This document shows positions 45,030-53,885 of a DNA stretch of 64,000 nt, in pieces. This DNA comes from RGIG4608 sp045651165. Its GTDB lineage: Bacteria > Bacillota > Clostridia > Oscillospirales > CAG-272. Location of the stretch: assembly GCA_045651165.1 (NCBI GenBank), contig JAZRRX010000039.1, positions 186,001 through 250,000 of the forward strand. Direction: 5' to 3'. The notes under the pieces were generated by a model that saw only the letters and a list, made by a program, of their open reading frames with translations, searched no databases and was not told the origin of the DNA. The position numbers and the translations under genes are program-made. How positions within the stretch are numbered: the first letter of the stretch is position 1; every line of letters begins with the position of its first letter.

Positions 45030-45515
45030 ATGGCACATAACATTGATATCAAAAAAGACCGATTGCGTTATACTAAAAACTCTTCTTCTGCTACGCAGGC
45101 GTATATTGCCATAATATTTAACGTGCTCTATTTCATTAGTATTTACAGCTATAATAAGTATTCTGGCAACTTCTATTATTCAAAAACCATTGGTTTTTCT
45201 GTTATTTCTAATCTTCTTTTCCTTCTTATGGCATTTCTCTTCTCTGAAGGTGTTAAAAACTATAAGCTTTCTCACTGCATAGCTTTTATTCCTTTGGGTG
45301 CTTTCCAACTTTTAAGAATTGTTGGTATCCCCTCAAAGGCTCACAACTATGTGTTCTTACTTGATGGTTCTGCTACTCGCGTAATGAACGATAAACAGTT
45401 TATCTTTACATGCGTTTGTCTTTGTTGCTCAGCTTTGGCTTGTTTTGCAACTGCTATCACAGGTATTAGAAAAACAAAAATACTCAGAGAATACGAAAAA
45501 ACTCTTTCAAATTAA
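45030..45515 (+). CDS. Unrecognised four-helix membrane protein in the pectin operon (B)
   Basis: A 161-residue protein with four membrane helices and a short basic N-terminus (KKDRLRYTKNSSSATQ). It starts two bases after the preceding gene with a GGAGG site and ends in a charged tail. No family is recognised. The four-helix plan repeats that of the gene before it, though the sequences do not obviously match. Confidence 0.75.
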   Translation: MAHNIDIKKDRLRYTKNSSSATQAYIAIIFNVLYFISIYSYNKYSGNFYYSKTIGFSVISNLLFLLMAFLFSEGVKNYKLSHCIAFIPLGAFQLLRIVGIPSKAHNYVFLLDGSATRVMNDKQFIFTCVCLCCSALACFATAITGIRKTKILREYEKTLSN

Positions 45516-45551
45516 TTATTAATAACACTCCATAAAGAAAGGTGTGCATTT

Positions 45552-46616
45552 ATGGCTTCATTAAGCTTAAAAAATATAAACAAAATTTATGACAACAAGG
45601 TTCAGGCGGTTTTTGACTTTAACCTCGATGTTAAAGACGGTGAGTTTATCGTTCTTGTTGGTCCTTCAGGTTGTGGTAAATCCACTACATTGAGAATGAT
45701 TGCAGGTCTTGAAGACATCTCTTTCGGAACACTTGTTATTGATGGCAAAGATGTTACTCAGTTGCCTGCAAAAGATAGAGATATTGCCATGGTTTTCCAG
45801 AACTATGCTCTCTATGCTCATATGACAGTATATGAAAATATGGCTTTTTCTCTTACATTGCGTAAGGAAAATCCTGATATTATTCACGAAAAGGTTCTTG
45901 CAGCAGCAGAAATTTTAGGTCTTACTGACCAGCTTAACAAGAAACCTCGTCAGCTTTCAGGCGGTCAGCGTCAGCGTGTTGCTATGGGACGTGCTATCGT
46001 TAGAACACCCAAGGTGTTCCTCTTCGACGAGCCCCTCTCTAACCTCGACGCTAAACTTAGAGGTGCAACAAGACGTGAAATTCTTCTTCTTCACAAACGC
46101 TTGGGCACAACAATGCTCTACGTTACTCACGACCAGACTGAAGCTCTTACACTTGCTGATAGAATCGTTTGTATGTCAATGGGTTATGTTCAGCAGGTAG
46201 GTACTCCTCTTGAGCTTTATGATACACCCGCTAATACATTCGTTGCAAGCTTTATCGGTCTTCCTCCAATGAACTTCTTTGAAGGTAAGATTGAAAGTGG
46301 TTGTTTTGTATCTCCTCACTTCACTTTCACCCTCAATGATGAACAGAAGAAGCTTCTCGCATCTTACGAAGGAAAGGAAATTATTCTTGGTTCTCGTCCT
46401 GAAAATATCGTTCAAGATGAAAATGGATACATTAAGATAAATGTTACTTTGAACGAAAACCTTGGACAAACTACTCTTGTTCATGGCAATATAAATGGGC
46501 ACAAGCTTACAGCTAAATTCCGTGAGTGGTGTGAATATAAAAAAGGTGATGTTGTTTCTGCATCAATAAACAAAATGCATTTCTTCGATAAAGAAACCAC
46601 CAATGCTATTAGATAA
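45552..46616 (+). CDS. MsmX-type sugar ABC transporter ATPase (first of two)
   Basis: A 354-residue ATPase of normal length: Walker A GPSGCGKST (36-44), Q-loop FQN, signature LSGGQ, Walker B MxFLFDEP and H-loop His in THDQTEA, followed by the usual TOBE/MRD domain ending at SRPENIVQDENG and beyond. It could drive the pectin permeases. It shares most motifs with the ATPase at 51389 in the same operon, so redundancy or division of labour is possible. Confidence 0.93.
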   Translation: MASLSLKNINKIYDNKVQAVFDFNLDVKDGEFIVLVGPSGCGKSTTLRMIAGLEDISFGTLVIDGKDVTQLPAKDRDIAMVFQNYALYAHMTVYENMAFSLTLRKENPDIIHEKVLAAAEILGLTDQLNKKPRQLSGGQRQRVAMGRAIVRTPKVFLFDEPLSNLDAKLRGATRREILLLHKRLGTTMLYVTHDQTEALTLADRIVCMSMGYVQQVGTPLELYDTPANTFVASFIGLPPMNFFEGKIESGCFVSPHFTFTLNDEQKKLLASYEGKEIILGSRPENIVQDENGYIKINVTLNENLGQTTLVHGNINGHKLTAKFREWCEYKKGDVVSASINKMHFFDKETTNAIR

Positions 46617-46628
46617 GGAGCTATACAT

Positions 46629-47204
46629 ATGAAAAATAAAAATAAATTTTTTAAAAAGCTCCTTGCATCATTAAAGGAGTTTGCTCGTAAATTCTTGGTT
46701 ACTCTTAAAAAGAATCCCAATTATATTCCTTTGACTATGCTTGTGCTTTCTTTTTTGATTTATTCTTTGAATTTAACAAGTGTTTCTGACACTACAGCTA
46801 CAATTCAGGGTAAAGGTATGGGCATTTGTGAATTTGCAACTATGCTCTTCTCTATTCTTTCAATGATTGCAATGCTTAATGCTTTTCCTAAAAGAAAAAA
46901 ACCTAATTACCCAATCGTTGGTGTAATTATTGTACTTTGTGTAATCATTATCGTAGCTGATTATATTTATGTTACTAAAGTATATGATGCATTTATAACA
47001 CTTGGTGATAAGATTAACCCAAAATACTACGAAGCTTATACAACAACTTATAATATGTTGTATATTCACATAGCTCTTATGGCTGTAACTGCAGTTACGG
47101 TTGTTCTTGAACCGCTCTTTGCTAAACTTTTAAAAAAGATTAACACAAATGTTGAACTTGAAGAAACTAATGTTATGGACATTGAACTTGCCGAAGAGGA
47201 GTAA
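46629..47204 (+). CDS. Unrecognised four-helix membrane protein in the pectin operon (C)
   Basis: A 191-residue protein with a basic N-terminus of about 30 residues, four membrane helices and an acidic C-terminal tail (ELEETNVMDIELAEEE). AAGGAG precedes the start, 12 bases after the first ATPase gene. The family is not recognised. Confidence 0.72.
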   Translation: MKNKNKFFKKLLASLKEFARKFLVTLKKNPNYIPLTMLVLSFLIYSLNLTSVSDTTATIQGKGMGICEFATMLFSILSMIAMLNAFPKRKKPNYPIVGVIIVLCVIIIVADYIYVTKVYDAFITLGDKINPKYYEAYTTTYNMLYIHIALMAVTAVTVVLEPLFAKLLKKINTNVELEETNVMDIELAEEE

Positions 47205-47213
47205 TATTTTATA

Positions 47214-47813
47214 ATGGCTAAAAACAATAATAATTCTTCTCGCAATACCGAAAAAGACAAAGATTATTACAAATTAAATACTCAAGCAGTTGACAGATTG
47301 GTAAATGCCGATAAAAATGCTCCTCGCAGTGATAAGAAATTAAAGGATCCTGCGAAACAATATAGAACAGGATTCCTCGATAGAATACCTGCTCCTGTAA
47401 AGGCATTATTTATAAAATTCTGGTTCAACGGCGCAATTTGTTATTTCATCTTTTGGGGACTTGGAATGGTTGTTTCAAATTATCTTGATATGATATTTGT
47501 ATTAGCAATTGTTCTTGGTATGGTAACTGATATCTTGGTTAACAATGCCCTTCGTTTCGTTGAAACTCTTCCAGGTGAAAACGACAAATGGATGATGTTT
47601 ACTAAAAAGAAATACTGGACATTTATTGCTAATATTTTTTATGCTTTCATAGTTCTCTTCTGCGTGATTTGGCTCTATGAAATAATTAAAATAGGTGTTG
47701 AACCCATTCTTTTCGGTCTATTCTATATGTTATTTGATCTATTATTCATTGGTATGAAGAATCTTATGAAAACTATTATCAATGATGCTAAAAACAAGGT
47801 AAATAAACAATAA
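47214..47813 (+). CDS. Unrecognised four-helix membrane protein in the pectin operon (D)
   Basis: A 199-residue protein with a long polar N-terminus (about 60 residues, rich in Asn, Lys and Asp), four membrane helices and a basic C-terminus. A GAGGAG site lies within the end of the preceding gene, a sign of coupling. Not recognised. It directly precedes the GH28 gene. Confidence 0.72.
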   Translation: MAKNNNNSSRNTEKDKDYYKLNTQAVDRLVNADKNAPRSDKKLKDPAKQYRTGFLDRIPAPVKALFIKFWFNGAICYFIFWGLGMVVSNYLDMIFVLAIVLGMVTDILVNNALRFVETLPGENDKWMMFTKKKYWTFIANIFYAFIVLFCVIWLYEIIKIGVEPILFGLFYMLFDLLFIGMKNLMKTIINDAKNKVNKQ

Positions 47814-47814
47814 T

Positions 47815-49356
47815 ATGCTTAAAACACTATTTATTTCATCCTGTTCGGCGTGCTTTGAATGGAAAAATGAATTTCCATACTACGCTGAAAAAGAATATAC
47901 TATCTATCTCAACGGCAAAGAGGTTTTGACCTCTAACACAAATGTATTCTCTGTTTTTGGACTTACCCCCAATACCGAGTACAAGCTCACAAGCTCTAAC
48001 GATGGTGCGGGAACAGTAACATTTAAAACCGAGAAAGACACTTATGTTATAAACGTTAAAGATTTTGGCGCAATTGGTGACGGTGTTACTGAAGATACGC
48101 AAGCAATTCAAACTGCTATTAATTGCTTGCCTAAAAATGCAAAGCTATATTTCCCTGAAGGAACTTATCTTTCGGCTCCCATTTGTCTTAAGAGCCATAT
48201 GGTAATTGAATTCTCTGAAGGTGCTACTTTACTTGGACATACAGATACAAGTAAGTATCCTGTAATTCCCGGTCATACTCTTGATATGATTAGTGGTGAG
48301 GATGTTGAGTTTGGCACTTGGGAAGGAAATTCCGTTGATATGCACCAAGCACTCATATTTGCACAGTATGCAGAAGATATTACTATTATCGGCCCTGGTA
48401 CTGTTGACGGAAATGCTCAAAATTCTATTTGGTGGGATAATCCCAAAGCCCCCATTGGTCGTCCAAGACTTATCTTCTTTAATCGTTGTAAAGATATAAG
48501 CGTTCACGGAATTATTGCTCAGAATTCTGCTTCTTGGCAGATTCATCCATATTATTCTCAAAACATTGATTTGCTTGATATTTCAATATTCGCACCCAAG
48601 GATAGTCCCAATACTGATGCTATTGACCCTGAATCTTGTGATGTTGTTAATATTATCGGATGCAAATTCAGTGTTGGTGACGACTGCATTGCCATTAAAT
48701 CTTCAAAGATTGATATGGCTACAAAATATAAAACTCCAGCTAATAGACATACAATCCGTAACTGTATTATGCAGTTTGGACACGGTGCAGTCACTCTTGG
48801 TAGTGAAATGAGCGGTGGTGTTACTAACCTTACTGTTAACCGTTGTGTTTTCCGTCAAACCGACAGAGGTTTAAGAATTAAAACTCGTCGTGGACGTGGA
48901 AAATATGCTATAATTGATGGTGTACTTTTTGAAAACATTAAAATGGAAGGTGTTATCACTCCTATTGCAATCAATATGTGGTATAACTGTTGCGACCCCG
49001 ACAGATTCTCTGAATATGTTTGGTCACGCGAATCCCTTCCCGTTGATGATCGTACTCCATATCTGGGTAGCTTTACGTTCAAAAATATGGATTGTATTGA
49101 TTGCGAAGCAGCTGCTTGCTATTGCGATGGCTTGCCCGAACAACCAATCAAATCCATAACTTTTGACAATATTCATTTCACTTTTGCAGAAGATGCTAAA
49201 CCCTTTGTTCCGATTATGAAGAACTTTGCAGAACCCGTTTGCAAAATGGGAATGTATTTAGATAACGTTGAAACCTTGATTTTGAAAAACATTGAGATTG
49301 AGGGTGTTGAGGGCGATAAGATTATCGCAAATAACGTTAATAAGATTGTAAAATAA
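47815..49356 (+). CDS. GH28 polygalacturonase, intracellular
   Basis: A 513-residue right-handed beta-helix glycosidase. The GH28 catalytic motifs are intact: NTDAIDPE (about 265-272), GDDC (about 288), GHG (about 322) and RIK (about 352). These contain the three Asp residues, the His and the Arg/Lys of the active site. An N-terminal FnIII-like domain (about 20-80) precedes the helix. No signal peptide is visible, so it probably acts on imported oligogalacturonides, releasing galacturonate. It lies two bases after membrane protein D and 18 before GH105. Confidence 0.92.
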   Translation: MLKTLFISSCSACFEWKNEFPYYAEKEYTIYLNGKEVLTSNTNVFSVFGLTPNTEYKLTSSNDGAGTVTFKTEKDTYVINVKDFGAIGDGVTEDTQAIQTAINCLPKNAKLYFPEGTYLSAPICLKSHMVIEFSEGATLLGHTDTSKYPVIPGHTLDMISGEDVEFGTWEGNSVDMHQALIFAQYAEDITIIGPGTVDGNAQNSIWWDNPKAPIGRPRLIFFNRCKDISVHGIIAQNSASWQIHPYYSQNIDLLDISIFAPKDSPNTDAIDPESCDVVNIIGCKFSVGDDCIAIKSSKIDMATKYKTPANRHTIRNCIMQFGHGAVTLGSEMSGGVTNLTVNRCVFRQTDRGLRIKTRRGRGKYAIIDGVLFENIKMEGVITPIAINMWYNCCDPDRFSEYVWSRESLPVDDRTPYLGSFTFKNMDCIDCEAAACYCDGLPEQPIKSITFDNIHFTFAEDAKPFVPIMKNFAEPVCKMGMYLDNVETLILKNIEIEGVEGDKIIANNVNKIVK

Positions 49357-49374
49357 CTTTGAAAGGATGCTTTT

Positions 49375-50502
49375 ATGTACGCAAATATTGATGCTTATAT
49401 CGAAAAATTGCTTAATTGTTCAACTCCCGATGCACCAATTTGGAATATTGAAAGCATCCGTCAAGGAAAAAAGCCACATTGGAATTACATTGATGGATGT
49501 ATGATTACTTCCCTGCTTGAAATCGGCAGAATTAGTAGCAATCCTAAATATTTTGATTTTGCTGAAAAATTCATTGACTATTACGTTTTCGATGATGGCA
49601 CTATTCGTGGCTATGACATTGAAAAGTATAATCTTGATGACTTGAATGAAGGTAGAGTGCTCTTTGAACTCTATGAAAAGACAGGTAAAGAAAAATATCG
49701 TCTTGCAATTGAGCATCAGGCACTCCAACTTAAAGGTCAACCTCGTACATGCACGGGCAACTTCTGGCACAAATTGATTTATCCAAATCAAATTTGGCTT
49801 GATGGTCTTTATATGGCACAGGTATTCAGCACCAAATATCAAAAATATAAAGGAAATAAAGATTATTCAGACATTTTGATGCAAATCAAAAATGTTAGAA
49901 AGTATATGTTTGATGAAGAGATTGGACTTTATTATCACGGGCTTGATTGTTCAAAATCAATCTTTTGGGCTGATAAAGAAAGTGGTCTTTCAAAGAATTT
50001 CTGGCTTCGTGCAATCGGTTGGTACACTGTTGCTATGATTGACATCATTGAAATTTGCGATGATGAAGATACAAAGGCAGAAATTTCAAAGATATTTGCA
50101 GAGCTTATGCATTCAATTATTCGTTATCGTGATGACAAAAGCAAAATGTACTATCAAGTAGTAAATATGGGTGGACGTGAAGGTAATTATCTTGAAACAA
50201 GTGGCTCTTCAATGCTTGCTTATGCAATGCTTAAGGGCGCTCGTTTAAATGTTCTTCCCCCTCAGTTTGCTAACTTTGGCAAGGAAACATTTGATGGTAT
50301 CTGTGAAAGATATTTGCAAATCAAGGATGACGGTGATTTGAATCTTTCAGGCATTTGTCTTGTTGCAGGTCTTGGGCCTGAAAATAATACAAGACGTGAC
50401 GGAAGCTTTGAATACTACATTTCCGAGCCGATAGTCGAGAATGATGCTAAAGGAGTTGCTCCTTTCATTCTCTGCTATACAGAAATTTTAAGAAATTTAT
50501 GA
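49375..50502 (+). CDS. GH105 unsaturated galacturonyl hydrolase
   Basis: A 375-residue (alpha/alpha)6-barrel enzyme of the YteR/YesR type, which removes the 4,5-unsaturated uronic acid at the non-reducing end of lyase products. The HWNYIDGCMITSLLEIGR helix, GLYMAQVF, the NFWLRAIGWYTVAMIDI segment and the C-terminal EPIVENDAKGVAPFILCYTE are characteristic. It has no signal peptide. The product, 5-keto-4-deoxyuronate after ring opening, is handed to KduI and KduD. GAAAGGA precedes the start. Confidence 0.92.
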   Translation: MYANIDAYIEKLLNCSTPDAPIWNIESIRQGKKPHWNYIDGCMITSLLEIGRISSNPKYFDFAEKFIDYYVFDDGTIRGYDIEKYNLDDLNEGRVLFELYEKTGKEKYRLAIEHQALQLKGQPRTCTGNFWHKLIYPNQIWLDGLYMAQVFSTKYQKYKGNKDYSDILMQIKNVRKYMFDEEIGLYYHGLDCSKSIFWADKESGLSKNFWLRAIGWYTVAMIDIIEICDDEDTKAEISKIFAELMHSIIRYRDDKSKMYYQVVNMGGREGNYLETSGSSMLAYAMLKGARLNVLPPQFANFGKETFDGICERYLQIKDDGDLNLSGICLVAGLGPENNTRRDGSFEYYISEPIVENDAKGVAPFILCYTEILRNL

Positions 50503-50515
50503 TTCAGGTAAAAAT

Positions 50516-51379
50516 ATGAAATTGATGATTCGCGCACATGACCTTTCGGTTAAAGGCGCAGAAAATATTAATAATAAATTGTGTGAGTTGGGGCTTGACG
50601 GAGTTCAACTCGTCGTTTATAAATCCATTGAGGGTGTTTCCTACTCTCAAGGTCAACTTTCACACGAGCAAGCGCGAGAAATTGCTCAAGCTATCAAGAA
50701 AAATGGTAAGGATATTGCTCTTATCGGGGCATATTTCAATCCAGTTCATCCCAACATCGCTAAAATTGATAATGGTATTGCGGTTTTTAAAGATTACTTA
50801 TCTTTAGCTAAAGATATTGGCTGCGATTACGTTGGAAGCGAAACAGGTTCATATAATGGTGACCCCTGGATATATCACCCAATGAATCACTCGGATGAAG
50901 CTCTTGACAGAGTTGTTGATACATTCTCTTCTCTTGCTGAATTTGCAGAATCTTGTGGTGTGAATATCGCTATGGAGGGTGCATTCGGTCATGTTTGCCA
51001 CACGCCCGAGCGACTTTATGAAGCCGTTCAAAGAATAGGTAAAAATAATATAAAATTTATTTTTGACTTGTATAATTATCTCGATATTTCAAATGTAGAT
51101 AATGCTTATGATATATTAGACAGAGGAATTTCACTCTTGGGTAACAAAATTCTTCTTTTCCACATTAAAGATTTTGTTATTGAAGAAAACAAGTTAAAAC
51201 AATGTGGTGTTGGCAAAGGTGTTCTTGATTTTGATAGAATACTCAATGCTATATATAAACTTAACCCAAATGCAATATTGGTATTGGAGGGTACTGTTGG
51301 TGATGATCTTCCCTTTGCAGTATCCTATTTGAAAGATAAAATCAACAAAATTGAAATGGCGCATAGCGTCAATCAGTAA
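50516..51379 (+). CDS. Sugar phosphate isomerase/epimerase-like TIM-barrel protein
   Basis: A 287-residue protein of the xylose-isomerase-like TIM-barrel family. EGAFGHVCHTPERL, NNIKFIFDLYNYLDISN, ILLFHIKDFVI and ILVLEGTVGDDLP contain the metal-binding Glu, Asp, His and Glu expected of the fold. It lies between GH105 and the second ATPase and is likely to convert a sugar from pectin side chains, but the exact reaction is unknown. Confidence 0.85.
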   Translation: MKLMIRAHDLSVKGAENINNKLCELGLDGVQLVVYKSIEGVSYSQGQLSHEQAREIAQAIKKNGKDIALIGAYFNPVHPNIAKIDNGIAVFKDYLSLAKDIGCDYVGSETGSYNGDPWIYHPMNHSDEALDRVVDTFSSLAEFAESCGVNIAMEGAFGHVCHTPERLYEAVQRIGKNNIKFIFDLYNYLDISNVDNAYDILDRGISLLGNKILLFHIKDFVIEENKLKQCGVGKGVLDFDRILNAIYKLNPNAILVLEGTVGDDLPFAVSYLKDKINKIEMAHSVNQ

Positions 51380-51388
51380 AGGAGTATT

Positions 51389-52474
51389 ATGGCATACTTA
51401 TCTCTTAAAGAAATTAACAAAATTTATCCCAACGGTTTCCATGCCGTTCACAACTTCAACCTTGAGATCGAACAAGGAGAATTTATAGTTTTCGTTGGTC
51501 CTTCAGGATGCGGAAAATCTACAACTCTTCGTATGATCGCAGGTCTTGAAGATATAAGCAAGGGAGAATTTTACATAGACGGCAAATATGCCAATGAAAT
51601 GCGTCCCAGAGAGCGTGGCGTTGCGATGGTTTTCCAAAGTTATGCGCTTTATCCCCATCTTTCTGTTTATGATAATCTTGCGTTTGGTCTTTCACTCCAA
51701 GGTGTTGATGATGACATTATAGAAGAAAAGGTATTGGCTACTGCTAAAATACTTGGTCTTACAGATTATCTTGACAGAAAGCCAAGAGCTCTTTCAGGTG
51801 GTCAGCGTCAAAGAGTTGCTGTTGGTCGTGCTATCATTCGTAAGGTTGGTATCTTCCTTATGGACGAGCCCTTGTCAAACCTTGATGCAAAGCAGCGTGT
51901 AACTATGCGTTCTGAAATTACTGATATTCATAGAAAAGTTGGTTCAACAACAATCTACGTTACTCATGACCAAACTGAAGCTATGACTATGGCTGACAGA
52001 ATTGTCGTTATGAAAGACGGTTATATCCAACAGGTAGGTCGTCCCTATGACCTTTACTTCAAGCCCGTTAACCTTTTCGTTGCAGGATTTATTGGCGAGC
52101 CCCCTATGAACTTCGTACGTACAACTGTTAATAATCGTTGCGTTGAAATTGCCGGCGCTAAACACGATCTCTCTTTGATTGTTGGTGATGCTATTGACGC
52201 TTATGATGGTAAGGATATAGTACTTGGCTTCCGTCCCGAAGCAATTTCTCTTGCAGATGTAGCAAACTCATTTAAGTTCTCTGCTGAAGTTGAACTTACT
52301 GAGCTTCTTGGTGACAACACAAATGTTTATGTTGATATGCTTGGAAATAAGGTTATCCTTAAGGTTGATCCACACGATACTCCAAAAATGGATACAAAAA
52401 TTTCTTTCTGTGTTCCTCACAATAGTGTTTATCTCTTTGATGCGGAAACCGAAGATGTTATCAATGAATATTAA
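51389..52474 (+). CDS. MsmX-type sugar ABC transporter ATPase (second of two)
   Basis: A 361-residue ATPase with all motifs: GPSGCGKST, FQS at the Q-loop (Ser where the other copies have Asn), LSGGQRQRVAVGRAI, MDEPLSNLDAK and THDQTEAM, then a TOBE domain (LGFRPEAISL and LLGDNTNVYVD). Normal length. It is the last gene of the operon and ends at a terminator. MsmX-like ATPases often serve several importers. Confidence 0.93.
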   Translation: MAYLSLKEINKIYPNGFHAVHNFNLEIEQGEFIVFVGPSGCGKSTTLRMIAGLEDISKGEFYIDGKYANEMRPRERGVAMVFQSYALYPHLSVYDNLAFGLSLQGVDDDIIEEKVLATAKILGLTDYLDRKPRALSGGQRQRVAVGRAIIRKVGIFLMDEPLSNLDAKQRVTMRSEITDIHRKVGSTTIYVTHDQTEAMTMADRIVVMKDGYIQQVGRPYDLYFKPVNLFVAGFIGEPPMNFVRTTVNNRCVEIAGAKHDLSLIVGDAIDAYDGKDIVLGFRPEAISLADVANSFKFSAEVELTELLGDNTNVYVDMLGNKVILKVDPHDTPKMDTKISFCVPHNSVYLFDAETEDVINEY

Positions 52475-52484
52475 TACTTAAATA

Positions 52485-52517
52485 AAAAAGCAGGTGGCAT
52501 TAAGCCACCTACTTTTT
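52485..52517. terminator. Bidirectional terminator of the pectin operon
   Basis: AAAAAG-C-AGGTGGC pairs with GCCACCT-A-CTTTTT with one mismatch, between the convergent ATPase and uxaC genes. Confidence 0.85.
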
Positions 52518-52526
52518 GTGTTTATA

Positions 52527-53885
52527 TTAGAAATTAAAATATCTGAGTGCGTTGTGATAACAGATACCTGAAACGATTTCAGTAAGAGTATCCATATCTG
52601 CAGGATATTCACCCTCATCAACCCATTTACCAATGAGGTTACAAAGTATTCTTCTAAAATACTCATGACGAGGATAAGAAACGAATGAACGGCTATCAGT
52701 AAGCATACCTACAAAACGAGCAAGCATACCAAGATTTGCAAGTGCCTGCATTTGTCCTTCCATTCCATCTCTTTGGTCATTGAACCACCATCCAGAACCG
52801 AACTGAATCTTTCCTGCAACGGGAGCCTTTTGGAAGTTACCAAGCATTGTTCCAAGAACGTAATTATCCTTGGGATTAAGTGTATAGAGAATTGTTTTAG
52901 GAAGAACGTCTCTATACTCAAGAGAGTCCATAAACTTAGAAAGATTTTCAGCTATGCAAAGGTCATTGATGGAGTCAAAACCAACATCTGCACCGAGCTT
53001 TTCGTACATTCTTCTATTGTTGTTACGAAGAGCACCGATGTGAAGCTGCATTGCCCAACCAAGTTTTGTATATTCTTCAGCACATACTGTAAGCATTGCT
53101 GTCTTGAATGCATCAATTTCCTCATTTGTGAGTGTTTCGCCAGCCATTCTCTTGTTGAATGCTGCTTCTGCATCACCAATTCCGAAAGGAACATATTCAA
53201 GCGCGTGGTCAGAAAGACGGCAACCGTGATCGTGGAAGAAGTGAATTCTTGCTCTCATCCAATCAACGAGTTCACCATATGTCTTAACACCTGTCTGCTC
53301 AATATAAGGAATGAATGTTTCTTTGCCAATTTCCACTGCCTTATCAGGACGGAATGTGGGCAAAATCTTTGTTTCAAAGTTTACAAGTTGTTCGTGATAT
53401 TCAAGTGTATCAAGAGGATCATCAGTTGTGCAAATAATTGCAACGTTTGAACGCTTAATAAGATTTTGTGCGCTATATTCATCCTTTGCAAGGCACTCAT
53501 TTACTCTATTCCAAATCCTTTCACAGCTTTCTTCGTTAAGAGTTTCATCGATATCGAAGTATCTCTTAAGTTCGAGGTGTGTCCAATGGTAGAGTGGGTT
53601 GCCGATAAGATAAGGAACTGTTCTTGCAAATGCTTTGAACTTTTCATATTCATCAGCGCCACCTGTAATATATTCTTCATCAACACCATTTGTTCTCATC
53701 TGACGCCACTTATAGTGGTCACCACCGAGGAAGAGGTCAAATGCATTTCTAAATTTGTAGTCCTCTGCAATCATCTTTGGAGAAAGATGGCAGTGGTAGT
53801 CAATAATGGGAAGATCCTTTACCGCATCATAAAGCTTTCTTGCGGTTTCTGTTTTAAGCATAAAATTTTCATTAATAAAACTCAT
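52527..53885 (-). CDS. uxaC: Glucuronate/galacturonate isomerase UxaC
   Basis: A 452-residue enzyme that converts D-galacturonate to D-tagaturonate (and glucuronate to fructuronate). IDYHCHLSPKMIAED holds the metal ligands typical of the amidohydrolase-like fold; DHYKWRQMRTNG and FGSGWWFNDQRDGMEGQM are family signatures. It is the last gene of the uxaB-uxaA-uxaC operon, overlapping uxaA by four bases (ATGA). Confidence 0.96.
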   Translation of the reverse strand: MSFINENFMLKTETARKLYDAVKDLPIIDYHCHLSPKMIAEDYKFRNAFDLFLGGDHYKWRQMRTNGVDEEYITGGADEYEKFKAFARTVPYLIGNPLYHWTHLELKRYFDIDETLNEESCERIWNRVNECLAKDEYSAQNLIKRSNVAIICTTDDPLDTLEYHEQLVNFETKILPTFRPDKAVEIGKETFIPYIEQTGVKTYGELVDWMRARIHFFHDHGCRLSDHALEYVPFGIGDAEAAFNKRMAGETLTNEEIDAFKTAMLTVCAEEYTKLGWAMQLHIGALRNNNRRMYEKLGADVGFDSINDLCIAENLSKFMDSLEYRDVLPKTILYTLNPKDNYVLGTMLGNFQKAPVAGKIQFGSGWWFNDQRDGMEGQMQALANLGMLARFVGMLTDSRSFVSYPRHEYFRRILCNLIGKWVDEGEYPADMDTLTEIVSGICYHNALRYFNF

